A DNA stretch of 64,000 bases from Pseudomonas congelans. Its GTDB lineage: Bacteria; Pseudomonadota; Gammaproteobacteria; Pseudomonadales; Pseudomonadaceae. The position numbers and the translations under genes were made by a program. Shown here piece after piece: positions 9,547 through 19,287 of the stretch. Where the stretch lies: NCBI RefSeq assembly GCF_900103225.1, contig NZ_FNJH01000001.1:1331533-1395532 (forward strand). Direction: 5' to 3'. Positions within the stretch are counted from its first letter, which is position 1, and each line of letters starts with the position of its first letter. The notes under the pieces are model-generated. The model was not told where the DNA came from and did not search any database. It worked only from the letters and a program-made list of their open reading frames with translations.

Positions 9547-10200
9547 ATGATGGAGTTTGATATCGCATTCGCCTGGTCGATTCTGCCAGAGCTTTTTCAG
9601 GGCTTGCTGGTGACCATGCAGGTCGTGGTGCTGGGATTCCTGCTCGCGGTTTTGCTTGGCCTGATCCTGGCCCTGACACTGCGCTCGCAGATAGCCGTCG
9701 TACATCGCCTGAGCAAAGGCTACCTGAGCTTTTTCCGCAATACGCCGCTGATGGTCCAGTTGTATGTGCTGTTCTTCGCGCTCCCGCTGGCGGGCATCAC
9801 TTTCCCGGCGATCACCACCGGCGTGATCGGCCTTGGCTGCTATTACGCGGCCTACATTGCCGAAGCGTATCGCGGAGCCATTGACGACATCCCGGCCGGA
9901 CAATGGGAAGCCGCACGTGCACTGGACTTCAATCGTCGCGACACCTGGCGGCGCATCATCCTGCCGCAGGCGTTGAAACCCATGCTGCCGGTGCTCGGCA
10001 ATTACCTGATCGGCATGTTCAAGGAAACGCCGCTCCTGGCGGTGATCACCATCCCTGAACTGTTTCAGGCAGCCAAGCAGATCGCCGGCATGACCTATCG
10101 TTATAACGAACCGTACACGGTGATGGCGCTGATGTTCCTGGCAATCAGTGTGCCGACCTCGTTGCTGTTCAAATACCTGGAAAGGCGCAGCCATGTCTGA
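9547..10200 (+). CDS. ehuD: Polar amino-acid-class ABC permease, EhuD-like
   Basis: The 217-residue HisMQ-type permease has 'ILPELFQGLLVTMQVVVLGF', 'SFFRNTPLMVQLYVLFFAL' and the EAA loop 'AARALDFNRRDTWRRIILPQ'. It starts at tandem ATG codons directly after the stop of the previous permease, so the two are almost certainly made together. Its 3' end overlaps the ATPase gene by 8 bases. Confidence 0.85.
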   Translation: MMEFDIAFAWSILPELFQGLLVTMQVVVLGFLLAVLLGLILALTLRSQIAVVHRLSKGYLSFFRNTPLMVQLYVLFFALPLAGITFPAITTGVIGLGCYYAAYIAEAYRGAIDDIPAGQWEAARALDFNRRDTWRRIILPQALKPMLPVLGNYLIGMFKETPLLAVITIPELFQAAKQIAGMTYRYNEPYTVMALMFLAISVPTSLLFKYLERRSHV

Positions 10201-10990
10201 TCTTGCACACACCGCAATCCCACCCGTCACCACTGCGCAGATACAGCTGAAACACGTGGTCAAGGACTTCGGCCGCAACCGGATCATCGACCATCTGGAC
10301 CTGAGCATTCCTCAAGGTCAGAAAGTCGCCCTTATCGGCCCCAGTGGCTCGGGCAAATCAACGGTATTGCGCCTTATCAAGGGCCTGGAAAACTACCAGC
10401 AAGGCAGCATAGAAGTCGCAGGCGAATCAGTGCCCGCGCGCAAATCCGGATGGCGCTGGCCTGGCGCACGCAAGGCTCCGGCGCAGCATCGGGTAGGCAT
10501 GGTGTTCCAGCAATTCAACCTGTTTCCGCACCTCACCGTGCAGGAAAATGTCACCGAAGCGCCGCTACGGGTACTCAGGCTGACTCGCGAAGAGGCCCTT
10601 GGGCGCGCGCATCAATACCTCGGGCTGGTCGGGCTTGCCCACAAGGCCGATGCCTATCCGAGCCAGCTTTCCGGTGGTCAGCAACAACGCGTCGCGATTG
10701 CCAGAGCGCTGGCCATGCGTCCGCAGGTCATGTTGTTCGATGAGGTCACGTCGGCGCTCGACCCCGAGCTGGTCGGCGAGGTACTGGCGGTGATTCGTTC
10801 GATTGCCCACGAATTTCAGATGACCATGCTATTGGTGACCCACGAGATGAAATTCGCTCAGGACATCGCCGACCGGGTGCTGTTCATGGAGGGAGGCCGC
10901 ATAGTGGCGGACGGCACCCCGAGCGAAATGCTGCTGAATCCGCAAAACGAGCGAACCCGAAGGTTTCTGCAAATGGTGGAGCAGCGCTGA
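10193..10990 (+). CDS. ehuA: Polar amino-acid-class ABC ATPase, EhuA-like
   Basis: The 265-residue ATPase has Walker A 'GPSGSGKST', Q-loop 'VFQQFNLFPH', signature 'LSGGQQQR', Walker B 'VMLFDEVTSALDPE' and the switch His in 'LLVTHEMKFA'. An insertion of basic and Trp residues (ARKSGWRWPGARKAPAQH) lies between Walker A and the Q-loop; EhuA-type proteins can carry such a loop. I start it at ATG 10193, which overlaps the permease; an upstream extension in frame is only overlap. Confidence 0.87.
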   Translation: MSDLAHTAIPPVTTAQIQLKHVVKDFGRNRIIDHLDLSIPQGQKVALIGPSGSGKSTVLRLIKGLENYQQGSIEVAGESVPARKSGWRWPGARKAPAQHRVGMVFQQFNLFPHLTVQENVTEAPLRVLRLTREEALGRAHQYLGLVGLAHKADAYPSQLSGGQQQRVAIARALAMRPQVMLFDEVTSALDPELVGEVLAVIRSIAHEFQMTMLLVTHEMKFAQDIADRVLFMEGGRIVADGTPSEMLLNPQNERTRRFLQMVEQR

Positions 10991-11057
10991 TTGCCAGCGC
11001 CGCTCTTTTTGCAGGGTAAGACTTTTGAAATTTGCGACTTTTTGAAAGGGGCGGCCA

Positions 11058-12986
11058 TCAGATCCGGAAGCGCGCAACCATGTCCTGCAGGTTGCTGCCC
11101 AGGCGCGCCAGCTCCACGGTAGAAGCCGCGCTCTGCTCGGTGGCCGTGGCCGACTGGTCAGCGATGTCGCGTACGCTGATGACACTGCGATTGATTTCGT
11201 CGGTCACGGCGCTCTGCTCTTCAGCGGCAGCAGAAATCTGTTGGCTCATCTGTTCGATGGTCACGATCGAATGAGTGATTTCAAGCAGCGATTCTTCGGC
11301 CTGCCGCGCCAGGGCCACGGTGCCTTCAGTGCGTTGACGGCTGGCATTCATCAGCTCCGATGCCGCGCCGGTGCCATCCTGCAAGGACTTTATCAACGCC
11401 TCGATTTCAGTCGTGGATGACTGTGTCCGCTGCGCCAGCGAGCGCACCTCATCGGCCACCACAGCAAAGCCACGGCCCTGCTCACCTGCACGTGCAGCTT
11501 CGATCGCCGCATTTAGGGCCAACAGGTTGGTTTGTTCTGCCACCGCCTTGATCACATCGATGACACCGCCAATCTTGTCACTGTCCTGAATCAGGCGCTG
11601 CATGGCCTCGCCCAGCTGCCCCACTTCACCGGCGAGCTGGCTGATTTCACGCGTGGCGTGTTGCACCACGCTGCTGCCATGGGCTGCACGATCACTGGCC
11701 TGTCTGGCGGCCTGCGATGCATCTTCAGTGTTCTGCGCCACTTCCTGAACGGTGGACGCCATCTGGTTCATGGCTGTTGCCACCTGGTCGACTTCCAGCT
11801 TCTGCTGAGTGACACCCGCGCTGGTCTGCTCGCTGACGGCTGAAAGCTCCTCGGCCGCCGTGGCAATTTGTGTCACGCCATTGCTGATACCGCCGATCAG
11901 GGTCCGCAGCGATACGGTCATGTGTTGCATGGTGTTCTGCAGCAGGCCCAGCTCATCCTGGCGAGTGGTGCTGAGGTCGTTGGTCAGATCGCCGTCGGCA
12001 ATCCGACGCGCCGCGATCACAGTCGAATCGAGCGGACGGGTGATCTGACGGGTAATCAGGATCGCCGCGAAGATGCCCAGCAGCAATACGATCACCGCCA
12101 CGGTGAGCAACTGGGTTACCGCGCTGTCTTTTTCCTTGTTGGCACTGACCACCTGACCCGCCATCAGCTTTTCAGCACTGGTGACGATGTCCATTGACTG
12201 CTGGCGAAGGCTGTCGCGAATCTGATCGTTCTGTTGCATCAGTTGCGAGATGGAGACCATCAACGACTTGTACTGTTGTAGCGCAGCAAGCGCCTCATCC
12301 ACCGCCGGACCCGCCTTGTTCGGCAGTTGATTGCGTGCGCTACCCACCTGAGCGATCAGCGAATCGGCAGCGTCGAAGGTAATCTGCCTGTTTTCAGCAG
12401 TCGGGATGCTGATATAACGGCGAAACACCAGGCGAAAGTTAGTCATGCCATTGCGCAGGTCGCCGGCAATCTTCACCTGATCGATACCGCTCTGGTCCAG
12501 CGAGCGGGAAACGTCATCGAAGGTCTTCTGCAGGAGTGTCTCGAAGCTTCCACTGACCTGTTCGGAGATGGTAATCAGCGGCTGCATGGCCTGATCAATT
12601 TGCCGATTGTTATCGACCAATTGGCTGAACGTTTGCTTCAAGCCACCCGCCTGGTCGCGAATACCTCTGAGGATATCGGCATTGACCGGAACGGTCAGAA
12701 TCTTCAGGCCGTCCTCGATGGTCTTGCCCAGGTTGTCGAGAGCAGACGTGTAGCCCTGCGAATTGCTCGCGTCAGGCTTGGCGGTATAGGTCTGTGCAGC
12801 GATCCTCAGGCTCAGCGCATCGGCCTTTACCTCAGAAACCTTGGCTGCCTTGCCCAGCCGCTCGATAAGCAGGTTGGTGCTGAGGTAACCGATCGCGGTG
12901 ACCGTGAGCACGCCCAGCAGTATCAGACCGAAGCCTATACTCAGCTTTTTGCTGACCTTCAAATTGTCCAGCCATGTCGACTTCAT
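11058..12986 (-). CDS. Methyl-accepting chemotaxis protein with HBM-type sensor domain
   Basis: The 642-residue chemoreceptor has a first membrane helix near residues 12-32. A helical periplasmic domain of about 250 residues follows, whose size and all-helical look fit the HBM (helical bimodular) domain of McpS-type receptors for organic acids. Then come a second helix ([19 protein letters not shown]), a HAMP ('[20 protein letters not shown]') and the signalling hairpin '[20 protein letters not shown]'. No CheR-tethering pentapeptide is present at the C-terminus. ATG 12986 has GAGGAAAG upstream; a TTG one codon earlier is less likely. The ligand is unknown. It is convergent with the Ehu-like operon, so a shared substrate is only a guess. 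Confidence 0.93.
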   Translation of the reverse strand: MKSTWLDNLKVSKKLSIGFGLILLGVLTVTAIGYLSTNLLIERLGKAAKVSEVKADALSLRIAAQTYTAKPDASNSQGYTSALDNLGKTIEDGLKILTVPVNADILRGIRDQAGGLKQTFSQLVDNNRQIDQAMQPLITISEQVSGSFETLLQKTFDDVSRSLDQSGIDQVKIAGDLRNGMTNFRLVFRRYISIPTAENRQITFDAADSLIAQVGSARNQLPNKAGPAVDEALAALQQYKSLMVSISQLMQQNDQIRDSLRQQSMDIVTSAEKLMAGQVVSANKEKDSAVTQLLTVAVIVLLLGIFAAILITRQITRPLDSTVIAARRIADGDLTNDLSTTRQDELGLLQNTMQHMTVSLRTLIGGISNGVTQIATAAEELSAVSEQTSAGVTQQKLEVDQVATAMNQMASTVQEVAQNTEDASQAARQASDRAAHGSSVVQHATREISQLAGEVGQLGEAMQRLIQDSDKIGGVIDVIKAVAEQTNLLALNAAIEAARAGEQGRGFAVVADEVRSLAQRTQSSTTEIEALIKSLQDGTGAASELMNASRQRTEGTVALARQAEESLLEITHSIVTIEQMSQQISAAAEEQSAVTDEINRSVISVRDIADQSATATEQSAASTVELARLGSNLQDMVARFRI

Positions 12987-13303
12987 CAAATCTTTCCTCG
13001 GTATTTATCGTGATACCCAAGGATCGACTGTTCGCTGGACAACTTTATGGACGCAGCGATTGCAAAGATTGATCGCAGAGATAGCAATATGACATGAGCT
13101 TTTTTGGCGCTCCGTCAGGGCAGCACTTTCAGTCCTGAATACCTGGGCGTCGTCTACCTTCCGAATCATCCGACCAGGGGTTTTGACCGACCTATAGGCA
13201 CCCATCATTGCCGGTGATAGTAACCTTCGGTTTATTCGATTCGTTAATAACACCCCGTGCACAACAGAATCCGCCCCATTCTTCACTATTGGCGGAACTT
13301 CCC
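12987..13303. other. Divergent intergenic region, chemoreceptor / mexE
   Basis: These 317 bases separate the chemoreceptor (leftward) from mexE (rightward). They hold the receptor's ribosome-binding site and a candidate MexT site at 13204-13227 about 80 bases before mexE. An open frame continues upstream from mexE to 13208 but lacks a ribosome-binding site and would bury the lipoprotein signal. I see no other gene here. Confidence 0.6.
13204..13227 (+). promoter_or_regulatory. Candidate MexT-binding site upstream of mexE
   Basis: The segment reads ATCA, five bases, GGTGAT, four bases, ACCTT. Compared with the published MexT motif as I recall it (ATCA-N5-GTCGAT-N4-ACYAT), 12 of 15 defined positions agree and the spacing is identical. 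It lies 77 bases before the mexE ATG, a sensible distance for a LysR activator. The consensus is from memory and no binding is shown. Confidence 0.45.
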
Positions 13304-14545
13304 ATGCACCAGACAATCAGCCACCTGCGCTACCCCCTCACCGCCCTCGCCTTGATCGTCATCAGTGCCTGCGGCCGTGCGCCGGAAGCCACCAGTGCGC
13401 CTGGCGCAGCCAAGGTCAGTGTGGCCAAGGTACTGGAGCAACCAGTCAACGAGTGGGATGAATTCACCGGTCGTCTCGAAGCACCTGAAACGGTCGAAGT
13501 GCGCCCAAGGGTCTCCGGTCAGATCGATCAGGTAGCCTTCACCGACGGCTCGCTGGTCAAGAAAGGCGACCTGCTTTTCCAGATCGACCCTCGCCCTTTC
13601 CAGTCGGAAGTCCGCCGCCTCGAAGCGCAGTTGCAACAGGCCCGCGCAGTCGCGTCGCGCAGTGACAGCGAAGCGCAGCGCGGTGAGCGTCTGCGCAGCA
13701 ACAATGCGATTTCCGCCGAGCTGGCCGAATCGCGTACCACTTCGGCACAGGAAGCCAAGGCCGGTGTCGCGGCCATTCAGGCGCAACTGGACCTGGCTCG
13801 ACTGAATCTCAGCTTCACCCGTGTCACCGCACCGATTTCAGGCCGCGCGAGCCGCGCCGAAATCACCGCTGGCAACATTGTCACTGCCGATGTCACCGCG
13901 CTGACCAGCGTGGTCTCCACCGACAAGGTCTACGCCTACTTCGACGCAGACGAGCGCGTGTTCCTCAAGTACACCGAGCTGGCCCGCAAAGGCCAGCGCG
14001 GTCAGACCACGCCGGTCTATCTGGGACTGTCCAACGAACCCGGCAACCCGCACCTGGGCCAGATGAACTTTGTCGACAACCAGGTCAACCCGAGGACCGG
14101 CACCATTCGTGGCCGCGCCGTGTTCGATAACGCCGACGGTGAGTTTACCCCCGGCCTGTATGCACGCCTGAAACTGGTGGGCAGCGGCACTTACTCGGCC
14201 GTGCTGATCAATGACGAAGCGGTGGGCACCGACCTGGGCAAGAAGTTTGTGCTGGTCATGGACAAGGACAACAAGCCCGCCTACCGCGCTGTCGAGCTGG
14301 GGCCGAAAATCGAAGGCCTGCGCATTGTGCGCACTGGCCTGGCCAAGGATGACACCATCGTCGTCAAAGGCTTGCAGCGCGTCCGTCCCGGCCAGCCTGT
14401 GGACCCTGAAGTCACCCCGATGGCCAGCGCTGACACGCTCGCCGCACTGCTCAAACAACGCCAGGCCCTCGAAGCCAGCAACCTGCCACAAGTGGCGCCC
14501 AAAGCGGCCGTCAAAATCGCCAGCGCTGCCGCGCCGCGCGGCTAA
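13304..14545 (+). CDS. mexE: RND efflux periplasmic adaptor, MexE
   Basis: The 413-residue membrane-fusion lipoprotein has a signal 'PLTALALIVISACG' with the lipobox Cys. The lipoyl/hairpin core follows ('EVRPRVSGQIDQVAFTDGSL', 'KKGDLLFQIDPRPF', then 'LNLSFTRVTAPISGRASRAE'), then the beta-barrel 'ARLKLVGSGTYSAVLINDEA'. It bridges MexF in the inner membrane and OprN in the outer membrane to expel toxic compounds such as phenicols and quinolones in the P. aeruginosa system. ATG 13304 is chosen because it starts the signal peptide. MexF follows after 12 bases. Confidence 0.93.
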   Translation: MHQTISHLRYPLTALALIVISACGRAPEATSAPGAAKVSVAKVLEQPVNEWDEFTGRLEAPETVEVRPRVSGQIDQVAFTDGSLVKKGDLLFQIDPRPFQSEVRRLEAQLQQARAVASRSDSEAQRGERLRSNNAISAELAESRTTSAQEAKAGVAAIQAQLDLARLNLSFTRVTAPISGRASRAEITAGNIVTADVTALTSVVSTDKVYAYFDADERVFLKYTELARKGQRGQTTPVYLGLSNEPGNPHLGQMNFVDNQVNPRTGTIRGRAVFDNADGEFTPGLYARLKLVGSGTYSAVLINDEAVGTDLGKKFVLVMDKDNKPAYRAVELGPKIEGLRIVRTGLAKDDTIVVKGLQRVRPGQPVDPEVTPMASADTLAALLKQRQALEASNLPQVAPKAAVKIASAAAPRG

Positions 14546-14557
14546 GGGACTCGTCCG

Positions 14558-17500
14558 ATGAACTTCTCCAAATTCTTTATTTCACGGCCGATCTTTGCCG
14601 CAGTGCTGTCGCTGCTGATCCTGATCGCCGGTGCCATCTCGCTGTTCCAGCTACCGATCAGTGAATACCCGGAAGTCGTGCCGCCAACCGTGGTGGTACG
14701 CGCCAACTTCCCCGGCGCCAACCCCAAGGTGATCGGCGAAACCGTGGCCTCGCCACTGGAACAGGCGATTACCGGTGTCGAAGGCATGCTCTACATGTCC
14801 TCGCAGGCCACCGCCGATGGCAAGCTGACCCTCACCATCACCTTCGCACTGGGTACCGACCTGGACAACGCACAGGTGCAGGTGCAGAACCGCGTGACCC
14901 GCAGCGAGCCGAAGCTGCCTGAAGAGGTGACACGCATCGGTATCACCGTGGACAAGGCCTCCCCCGACCTGACCATGGTTGTGCACTTGACCTCACCGGA
15001 CAAACGCTACGACATGCTGTATCTGTCCAACTACGCCGTGCTCAACATCAAGGATGAGCTGGCGCGACTGGGCGGCGTCGGTGACGTGCAACTGTTCGGC
15101 ATGGGCGACTATTCGCTGCGGGTCTGGCTCGATCCGAACAAGACCGCCTCACGCAACCTGACCGCCACTGATGTGGTCAATGCGATTCGCGAGCAGAACC
15201 GTCAGGTAGCGGCAGGCCAGCTGGGCTCACCGCCCTCCCCGAATGACACCAGTTTTCAGATGTCGATCAACACTCAGGGCCGTCTGGTCAGTGAGGAAGA
15301 GTTCGAAAACGTAGTGGTGCGAGCTGGCGCCGACGGTGAAATCACTCGCCTCAAGGACATTGCCCGCATCGAACTGGGCTCCAGCCAGTACGCGCTGCGC
15401 TCGTTGCTCAATAATCAGCCCGCGGTAGCGATCCCGATCTTCCAGCGCCCCGGCTCCAACGCCATCGACATCTCCAACGATGTACGGGCACGGATGGCCG
15501 AGCTCAAGCAAAGCTTCCCGGAAGGCATGGACTACAGCATCGTCTATGACCCGACGATCTTCGTCCGGGGCTCCATCGAGGCGGTGATTCACACTCTGTT
15601 CGAAGCACTGATTCTGGTGGTGCTGGTGGTGATCCTGTTCCTGCAGACCTGGCGCGCATCGATCATCCCGTTGGTGGCCGTACCGGTCTCGTTGATCGGC
15701 ACCTTTGCGGTCATGCATATGTTCGGTTTCTCGCTGAACGCGCTGTCCTTGTTCGGCCTGGTACTGGCAATCGGTATCGTGGTCGACGATGCCATCGTGG
15801 TGGTGGAGAACGTCGAACGGAACATCGAGCTGGGCCTGGAACCGGTCGCCGCCACGCACAAGGCCATGGCCGAAGTGACGGGGCCGATCATCGCGACGGC
15901 GCTGGTGCTGTGCGCCGTATTCGTGCCTGCAGCATTCATCTCCGGGCTCAGCGGGCAGTTCTATAAGCAGTTCGCGCTGACCATCGCCATTTCGACGGTC
16001 ATTTCTGCTTTCAACTCGCTGACCCTGTCGCCTGCACTGGCGGCGGTATTGCTCAAAGGGCATGACGCGCCCAAGGATCGCTTCTCGCGCTTCCTCGACA
16101 AAATGCTCGGCAGCTGGCTGTTCCGCCCGTTCAACCGCTTCTTCGAGAAAGCCAGCCACGGCTATGTCGGCACGGTCGCCAGGGTCATTCGCAGCAGCGG
16201 CATTGCCTTGCTGGTCTACGCGGGCCTGATGGTTTTGACCTGGATGGGTTTTGCCAGCACACCGACCGGTTTCGTCCCGAGCCAGGACAAGCAATACCTG
16301 GTTGCATTTGCCCAACTGCCGGACGCCGCGAGCCTGGACCGCACCGAAGATGTCATCAAGCGCATGTCGGAGCTGGCCCTCAAGCAACCGGGCGTGCAGG
16401 ACGCCATTGCCTTCCCGGGTCTGTCGATCAACGGCTTCACCAACAGCCCGAATAACGGTGTGGTGTTCGTGACCCTCAAACCGTTCGACGAGCGCAAGGA
16501 CCCGAGCCTCTCGGCCAACGCGATTGCCGGCGCGCTGAACGGTCAGTTCGCCTCGATTCAGGAAGCCTACATGGCGATCTTCCCGCCACCACCGGTACAA
16601 GGCCTGGGCACCATCGGCGGCTTCCGTCTGCAGATCGAGGACCGTGGCAACCTCGGCTATGACGAGCTGTACAAGGAAACCCAGAACATCATCGCCAAAA
16701 GCCGCAGCGTGCCGGAACTGGCCGGGCTGTTTACCAGCTACACGGTGAACGTACCGCAGGTCGATGCCGCGATTGACCGCGAGAAGGCCAAGACCCACGG
16801 CGTGGCAGTCAGCGATATTTTCGACACCCTGCAGGTGTATCTGGGTTCGCTGTATGCCAACGACTTCAACCGGTTCGGCCGCACCTATCAGGTCAATGTC
16901 CAGGCTGAGCAACAGTTCCGTCAGGATGCCGACCAGATCGGTCAGCTCAAGGTGCGCAATAACCTGGGCGAGATGATCCCGCTGGCGACCTTCGTCAAGG
17001 TCAGCGACACCGCAGGCCCCGACCGCGTCATGCACTACAACGGCTTTATCACTGCTGAAATCAATGGCGCGGCAGCACCGGGCTACAGCTCTGGCCAGGC
17101 TCAGGCGGCGGTCGAGAAATTGCTTCGTGAGGAACTGCCCACCGGCATGATCTACGAATGGACTGACCTGACCTATCAGCAGATCCTTTCGGGCAATACC
17201 GCACTGTTCGTGTTCCCGCTCTGTGTATTGCTGGCGTTCCTGGTGCTGGCGGCGCAATACGAAAGCTGGAGCCTGCCGCTGGCGGTGATCCTGATCGTAC
17301 CGATGACCCTGCTCTCGGCGATTGCCGGGGTGATGATCGCCGGCAGCGACAACAACATCTTCACTCAGATAGGCCTGATCGTACTGGTCGGCCTGGCGTG
17401 CAAGAACGCGATTCTGATCGTCGAGTTCGCCAAGGACAAACAGGCGGAAGGGATGAGCCCGCTGGATGCGGTACTGGAAGCATGCCGCCTGCGTCTGCGG

Positions 17501-17749
17501 CCGATCCTGATGACCTCGTTCGCCTTCATCATGGGGGTCGTGCCCCTGGTGCTGTCCAGCGGCGCGGGTGCCGAGATGCGCCATGCGATGGGTGTCGCCG
17601 TGTTCTCCGGGATGCTGGGCGTCACCTTCTTCGGCCTGCTGCTGACGCCGGTGTTCTACGTACTTATCCGTAATTACGTCGAACGCCAGGAGGCCCGCAA
17701 GGCCGCCAGGATAAACAGCCAGCAAAACCTGCCTGCGGAGATGCATTGA
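14558..17749 (+). CDS. mexF: RND multidrug efflux inner-membrane pump, MexF
   Basis: The 1063-residue HAE1-family RND proton antiporter is of normal family length. Twelve membrane segments can be traced. The proton-relay Asp pair sits in 'LAIGIVVDDAIVVVEN', and the porter domains carry the usual 'FPGANPKVIGETVASPLEQA' motif early on. It exchanges protons for drugs and hands them to OprN through MexE. The wording ('FSKFFISRPIFAAVLSLLIL' at the start) is typical of MexF. Its stop overlaps the oprN ATG. Confidence 0.96.
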   Translation: MNFSKFFISRPIFAAVLSLLILIAGAISLFQLPISEYPEVVPPTVVVRANFPGANPKVIGETVASPLEQAITGVEGMLYMSSQATADGKLTLTITFALGTDLDNAQVQVQNRVTRSEPKLPEEVTRIGITVDKASPDLTMVVHLTSPDKRYDMLYLSNYAVLNIKDELARLGGVGDVQLFGMGDYSLRVWLDPNKTASRNLTATDVVNAIREQNRQVAAGQLGSPPSPNDTSFQMSINTQGRLVSEEEFENVVVRAGADGEITRLKDIARIELGSSQYALRSLLNNQPAVAIPIFQRPGSNAIDISNDVRARMAELKQSFPEGMDYSIVYDPTIFVRGSIEAVIHTLFEALILVVLVVILFLQTWRASIIPLVAVPVSLIGTFAVMHMFGFSLNALSLFGLVLAIGIVVDDAIVVVENVERNIELGLEPVAATHKAMAEVTGPIIATALVLCAVFVPAAFISGLSGQFYKQFALTIAISTVISAFNSLTLSPALAAVLLKGHDAPKDRFSRFLDKMLGSWLFRPFNRFFEKASHGYVGTVARVIRSSGIALLVYAGLMVLTWMGFASTPTGFVPSQDKQYLVAFAQLPDAASLDRTEDVIKRMSELALKQPGVQDAIAFPGLSINGFTNSPNNGVVFVTLKPFDERKDPSLSANAIAGALNGQFASIQEAYMAIFPPPPVQGLGTIGGFRLQIEDRGNLGYDELYKETQNIIAKSRSVPELAGLFTSYTVNVPQVDAAIDREKAKTHGVAVSDIFDTLQVYLGSLYANDFNRFGRTYQVNVQAEQQFRQDADQIGQLKVRNNLGEMIPLATFVKVSDTAGPDRVMHYNGFITAEINGAAAPGYSSGQAQAAVEKLLREELPTGMIYEWTDLTYQQILSGNTALFVFPLCVLLAFLVLAAQYESWSLPLAVILIVPMTLLSAIAGVMIAGSDNNIFTQIGLIVLVGLACKNAILIVEFAKDKQAEGMSPLDAVLEACRLRLRPILMTSFAFIMGVVPLVLSSGAGAEMRHAMGVAVFSGMLGVTFFGLLLTPVFYVLIRNYVERQEARKAARINSQQNLPAEMH

Positions 17750-19146
17750 TGAGCGCGTACAAAGTCTTCATCCCGAGCCTGCTGGTCATGGCATTGGCGG
17801 CCTGCGCCGTGGGCCCGGACTACCAGGCACCGGTCACGGCGCCAGCGAAACTGGCGTCCGCCGCACAGGGCAACTATGACCGCAGCAAAGTGGATCGGGT
17901 GTGGTGGCAGCAGTTCGAGGACCCGACCCTCAATAAGCTGGTAGCCCGCTCACTGGACGGCAACCGCGACCTGCGCGTCGCCTTCGCCAGGCTCAAGTCG
18001 GCGCGAGCCATTCGCGATGACGTCGCCAACGATGTAATGCCGGTAGTGACCAGCCGTGCCAGCAGCGACATCGGCAAGGGTCAGCAACCCGGCATCACCG
18101 AGCGCCGGGTCAATAGCGAGCGCTACGACCTGGGCCTGGACATGGCGTGGGAAGTGGACCTGTTCGGACGTATCCAGCGCCAACTGGAGGCCAGCGATGC
18201 CGATCAGGAAGCTGCAGAGGCCAACCTCTATCAGCTTCAGGTCACGCTGATTGCCGAGGTGGTCGACGCCTACGGTCAACTGCGTGGCGCACAACTGCGT
18301 GAAGCCATTGCCCGCGACAACCTGAAAAACCAGCAGAGTTCTCAGGACGTGACCACTCAGTTACGCGATGCGGGTGTGGGCAACGAGTTGGACGTGGTGC
18401 GTGCCGAGGCACGACTGGCCGCCGTCGAGGCGACCGTTCCGCAGTTGCAGGCCGAGCAGGCTCGCCAGCGCAACCGTATCGCCACGTTACTGGGTGAGCG
18501 TCCGGAAAACCTCAGCGTCGACTTGAGCCCGAGCAAACTGCCGGCGATTGCCAAGGCCTTGCCGATTGGCGACCCGACGCAAGTATTGCGCAATCGGCCC
18601 GACATCCGTGCAGCAGAGCGACAACTCGCCGCCTCGACTGCACGTATCGGCGTCGCGACTGCCGACCTGTTCCCAAGGGTCAGCCTGAGCGGTTTTCTGG
18701 GCTTTACCGCCGGACGCGGATCGCAGATCGGGTCGTCAGCGGCCAGAGCCTGGTCGTTAGGCCCAAGCATCACCTGGGCAGCTTTCGATCTGGGCAGTGT
18801 CCGGGCGCAGATTCGCAGTGCCGACGCCAACGCCGAGGGCGCACTGGCCAACTATGAGCAGCAGGTGCTGCTCGCGCTGGAAGAGTCGGAAAACGCGTTC
18901 AGCGATTACGACAAACGCCAGCAGCGGCTGGTCTCGCTGATGCGCCAGAGCGATGCGAGTCGCTCGGCGGCCAGGCTGGCCTCGGTGCAGTATCGCGAAG
19001 GCACGGCGGACTTCCTGGTCCTGTTGGATGCCGAGCGCGAGCGTCTGGCAGCCGAGGACGCGCAGGCGCAGGCAGAAATCGAGCTGTACCATGGCATTGT
19101 GGCCATCTACAAGGCACTGGGTGGCGGCTGGCAGCCTCAGGCCTGA
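17749..19146 (+). CDS. oprN: Outer-membrane efflux channel lipoprotein, OprN
   Basis: The 465-residue TolC/OprM-type channel has a lipoprotein signal 'IPSLLVMALAACAVGPDYQA' and two homologous OEP repeats. The typical 'MAWEVDLFGRIQRQLEASDA' sits at about residue 130, and 'LGPSITWAAFDLGSVRAQIR' in the second half. It forms the outer-membrane exit of the MexEF pump. ATG 17749 overlaps the mexF TGA; a TTG one codon earlier is also in frame. A strong terminator follows at 19167. Confidence 0.94.
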   Translation: MSAYKVFIPSLLVMALAACAVGPDYQAPVTAPAKLASAAQGNYDRSKVDRVWWQQFEDPTLNKLVARSLDGNRDLRVAFARLKSARAIRDDVANDVMPVVTSRASSDIGKGQQPGITERRVNSERYDLGLDMAWEVDLFGRIQRQLEASDADQEAAEANLYQLQVTLIAEVVDAYGQLRGAQLREAIARDNLKNQQSSQDVTTQLRDAGVGNELDVVRAEARLAAVEATVPQLQAEQARQRNRIATLLGERPENLSVDLSPSKLPAIAKALPIGDPTQVLRNRPDIRAAERQLAASTARIGVATADLFPRVSLSGFLGFTAGRGSQIGSSAARAWSLGPSITWAAFDLGSVRAQIRSADANAEGALANYEQQVLLALEESENAFSDYDKRQQRLVSLMRQSDASRSAARLASVQYREGTADFLVLLDAERERLAAEDAQAQAEIELYHGIVAIYKALGGGWQPQA

Positions 19147-19166
19147 ACCTTAAAGCCGGTAAATCC

Positions 19167-19200
19167 GCCCCGCGCCCGATCAGGTCGCGGGGCTTTTTTT
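19167..19200 (+). terminator. Rho-independent terminator of mexEF-oprN
   Basis: A seven-base GC stem (CCCCGCG at 19168-19174 with CGCGGGG at 19186-19192) is followed by CTTTTTTT. It lies 20 bases after the oprN stop and points rightward. Confidence 0.9.
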
Positions 19201-19287
19201 GGCTGAAATCCGGCTGCTTCATGATTGCCGTTTGACAGCTGCCAGCCACTCCCCGAAGCTGCAACCCGTCAAGCATTGGAAATCGAT

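Noticed and set aside
15227..17746. 839-codon open frame antisense to mexF
   Set aside because: It lies wholly opposite a clear RND pump gene in GC-rich DNA; its product is rich in His, Gln and Arg with no domain pattern. It is a codon-bias shadow.
19225..19287. TTG start extending the TPR protein by 21 residues
   Set aside because: No ribosome-binding site and it overlaps the region just after the oprN terminator; ATG 19288 is better placed.
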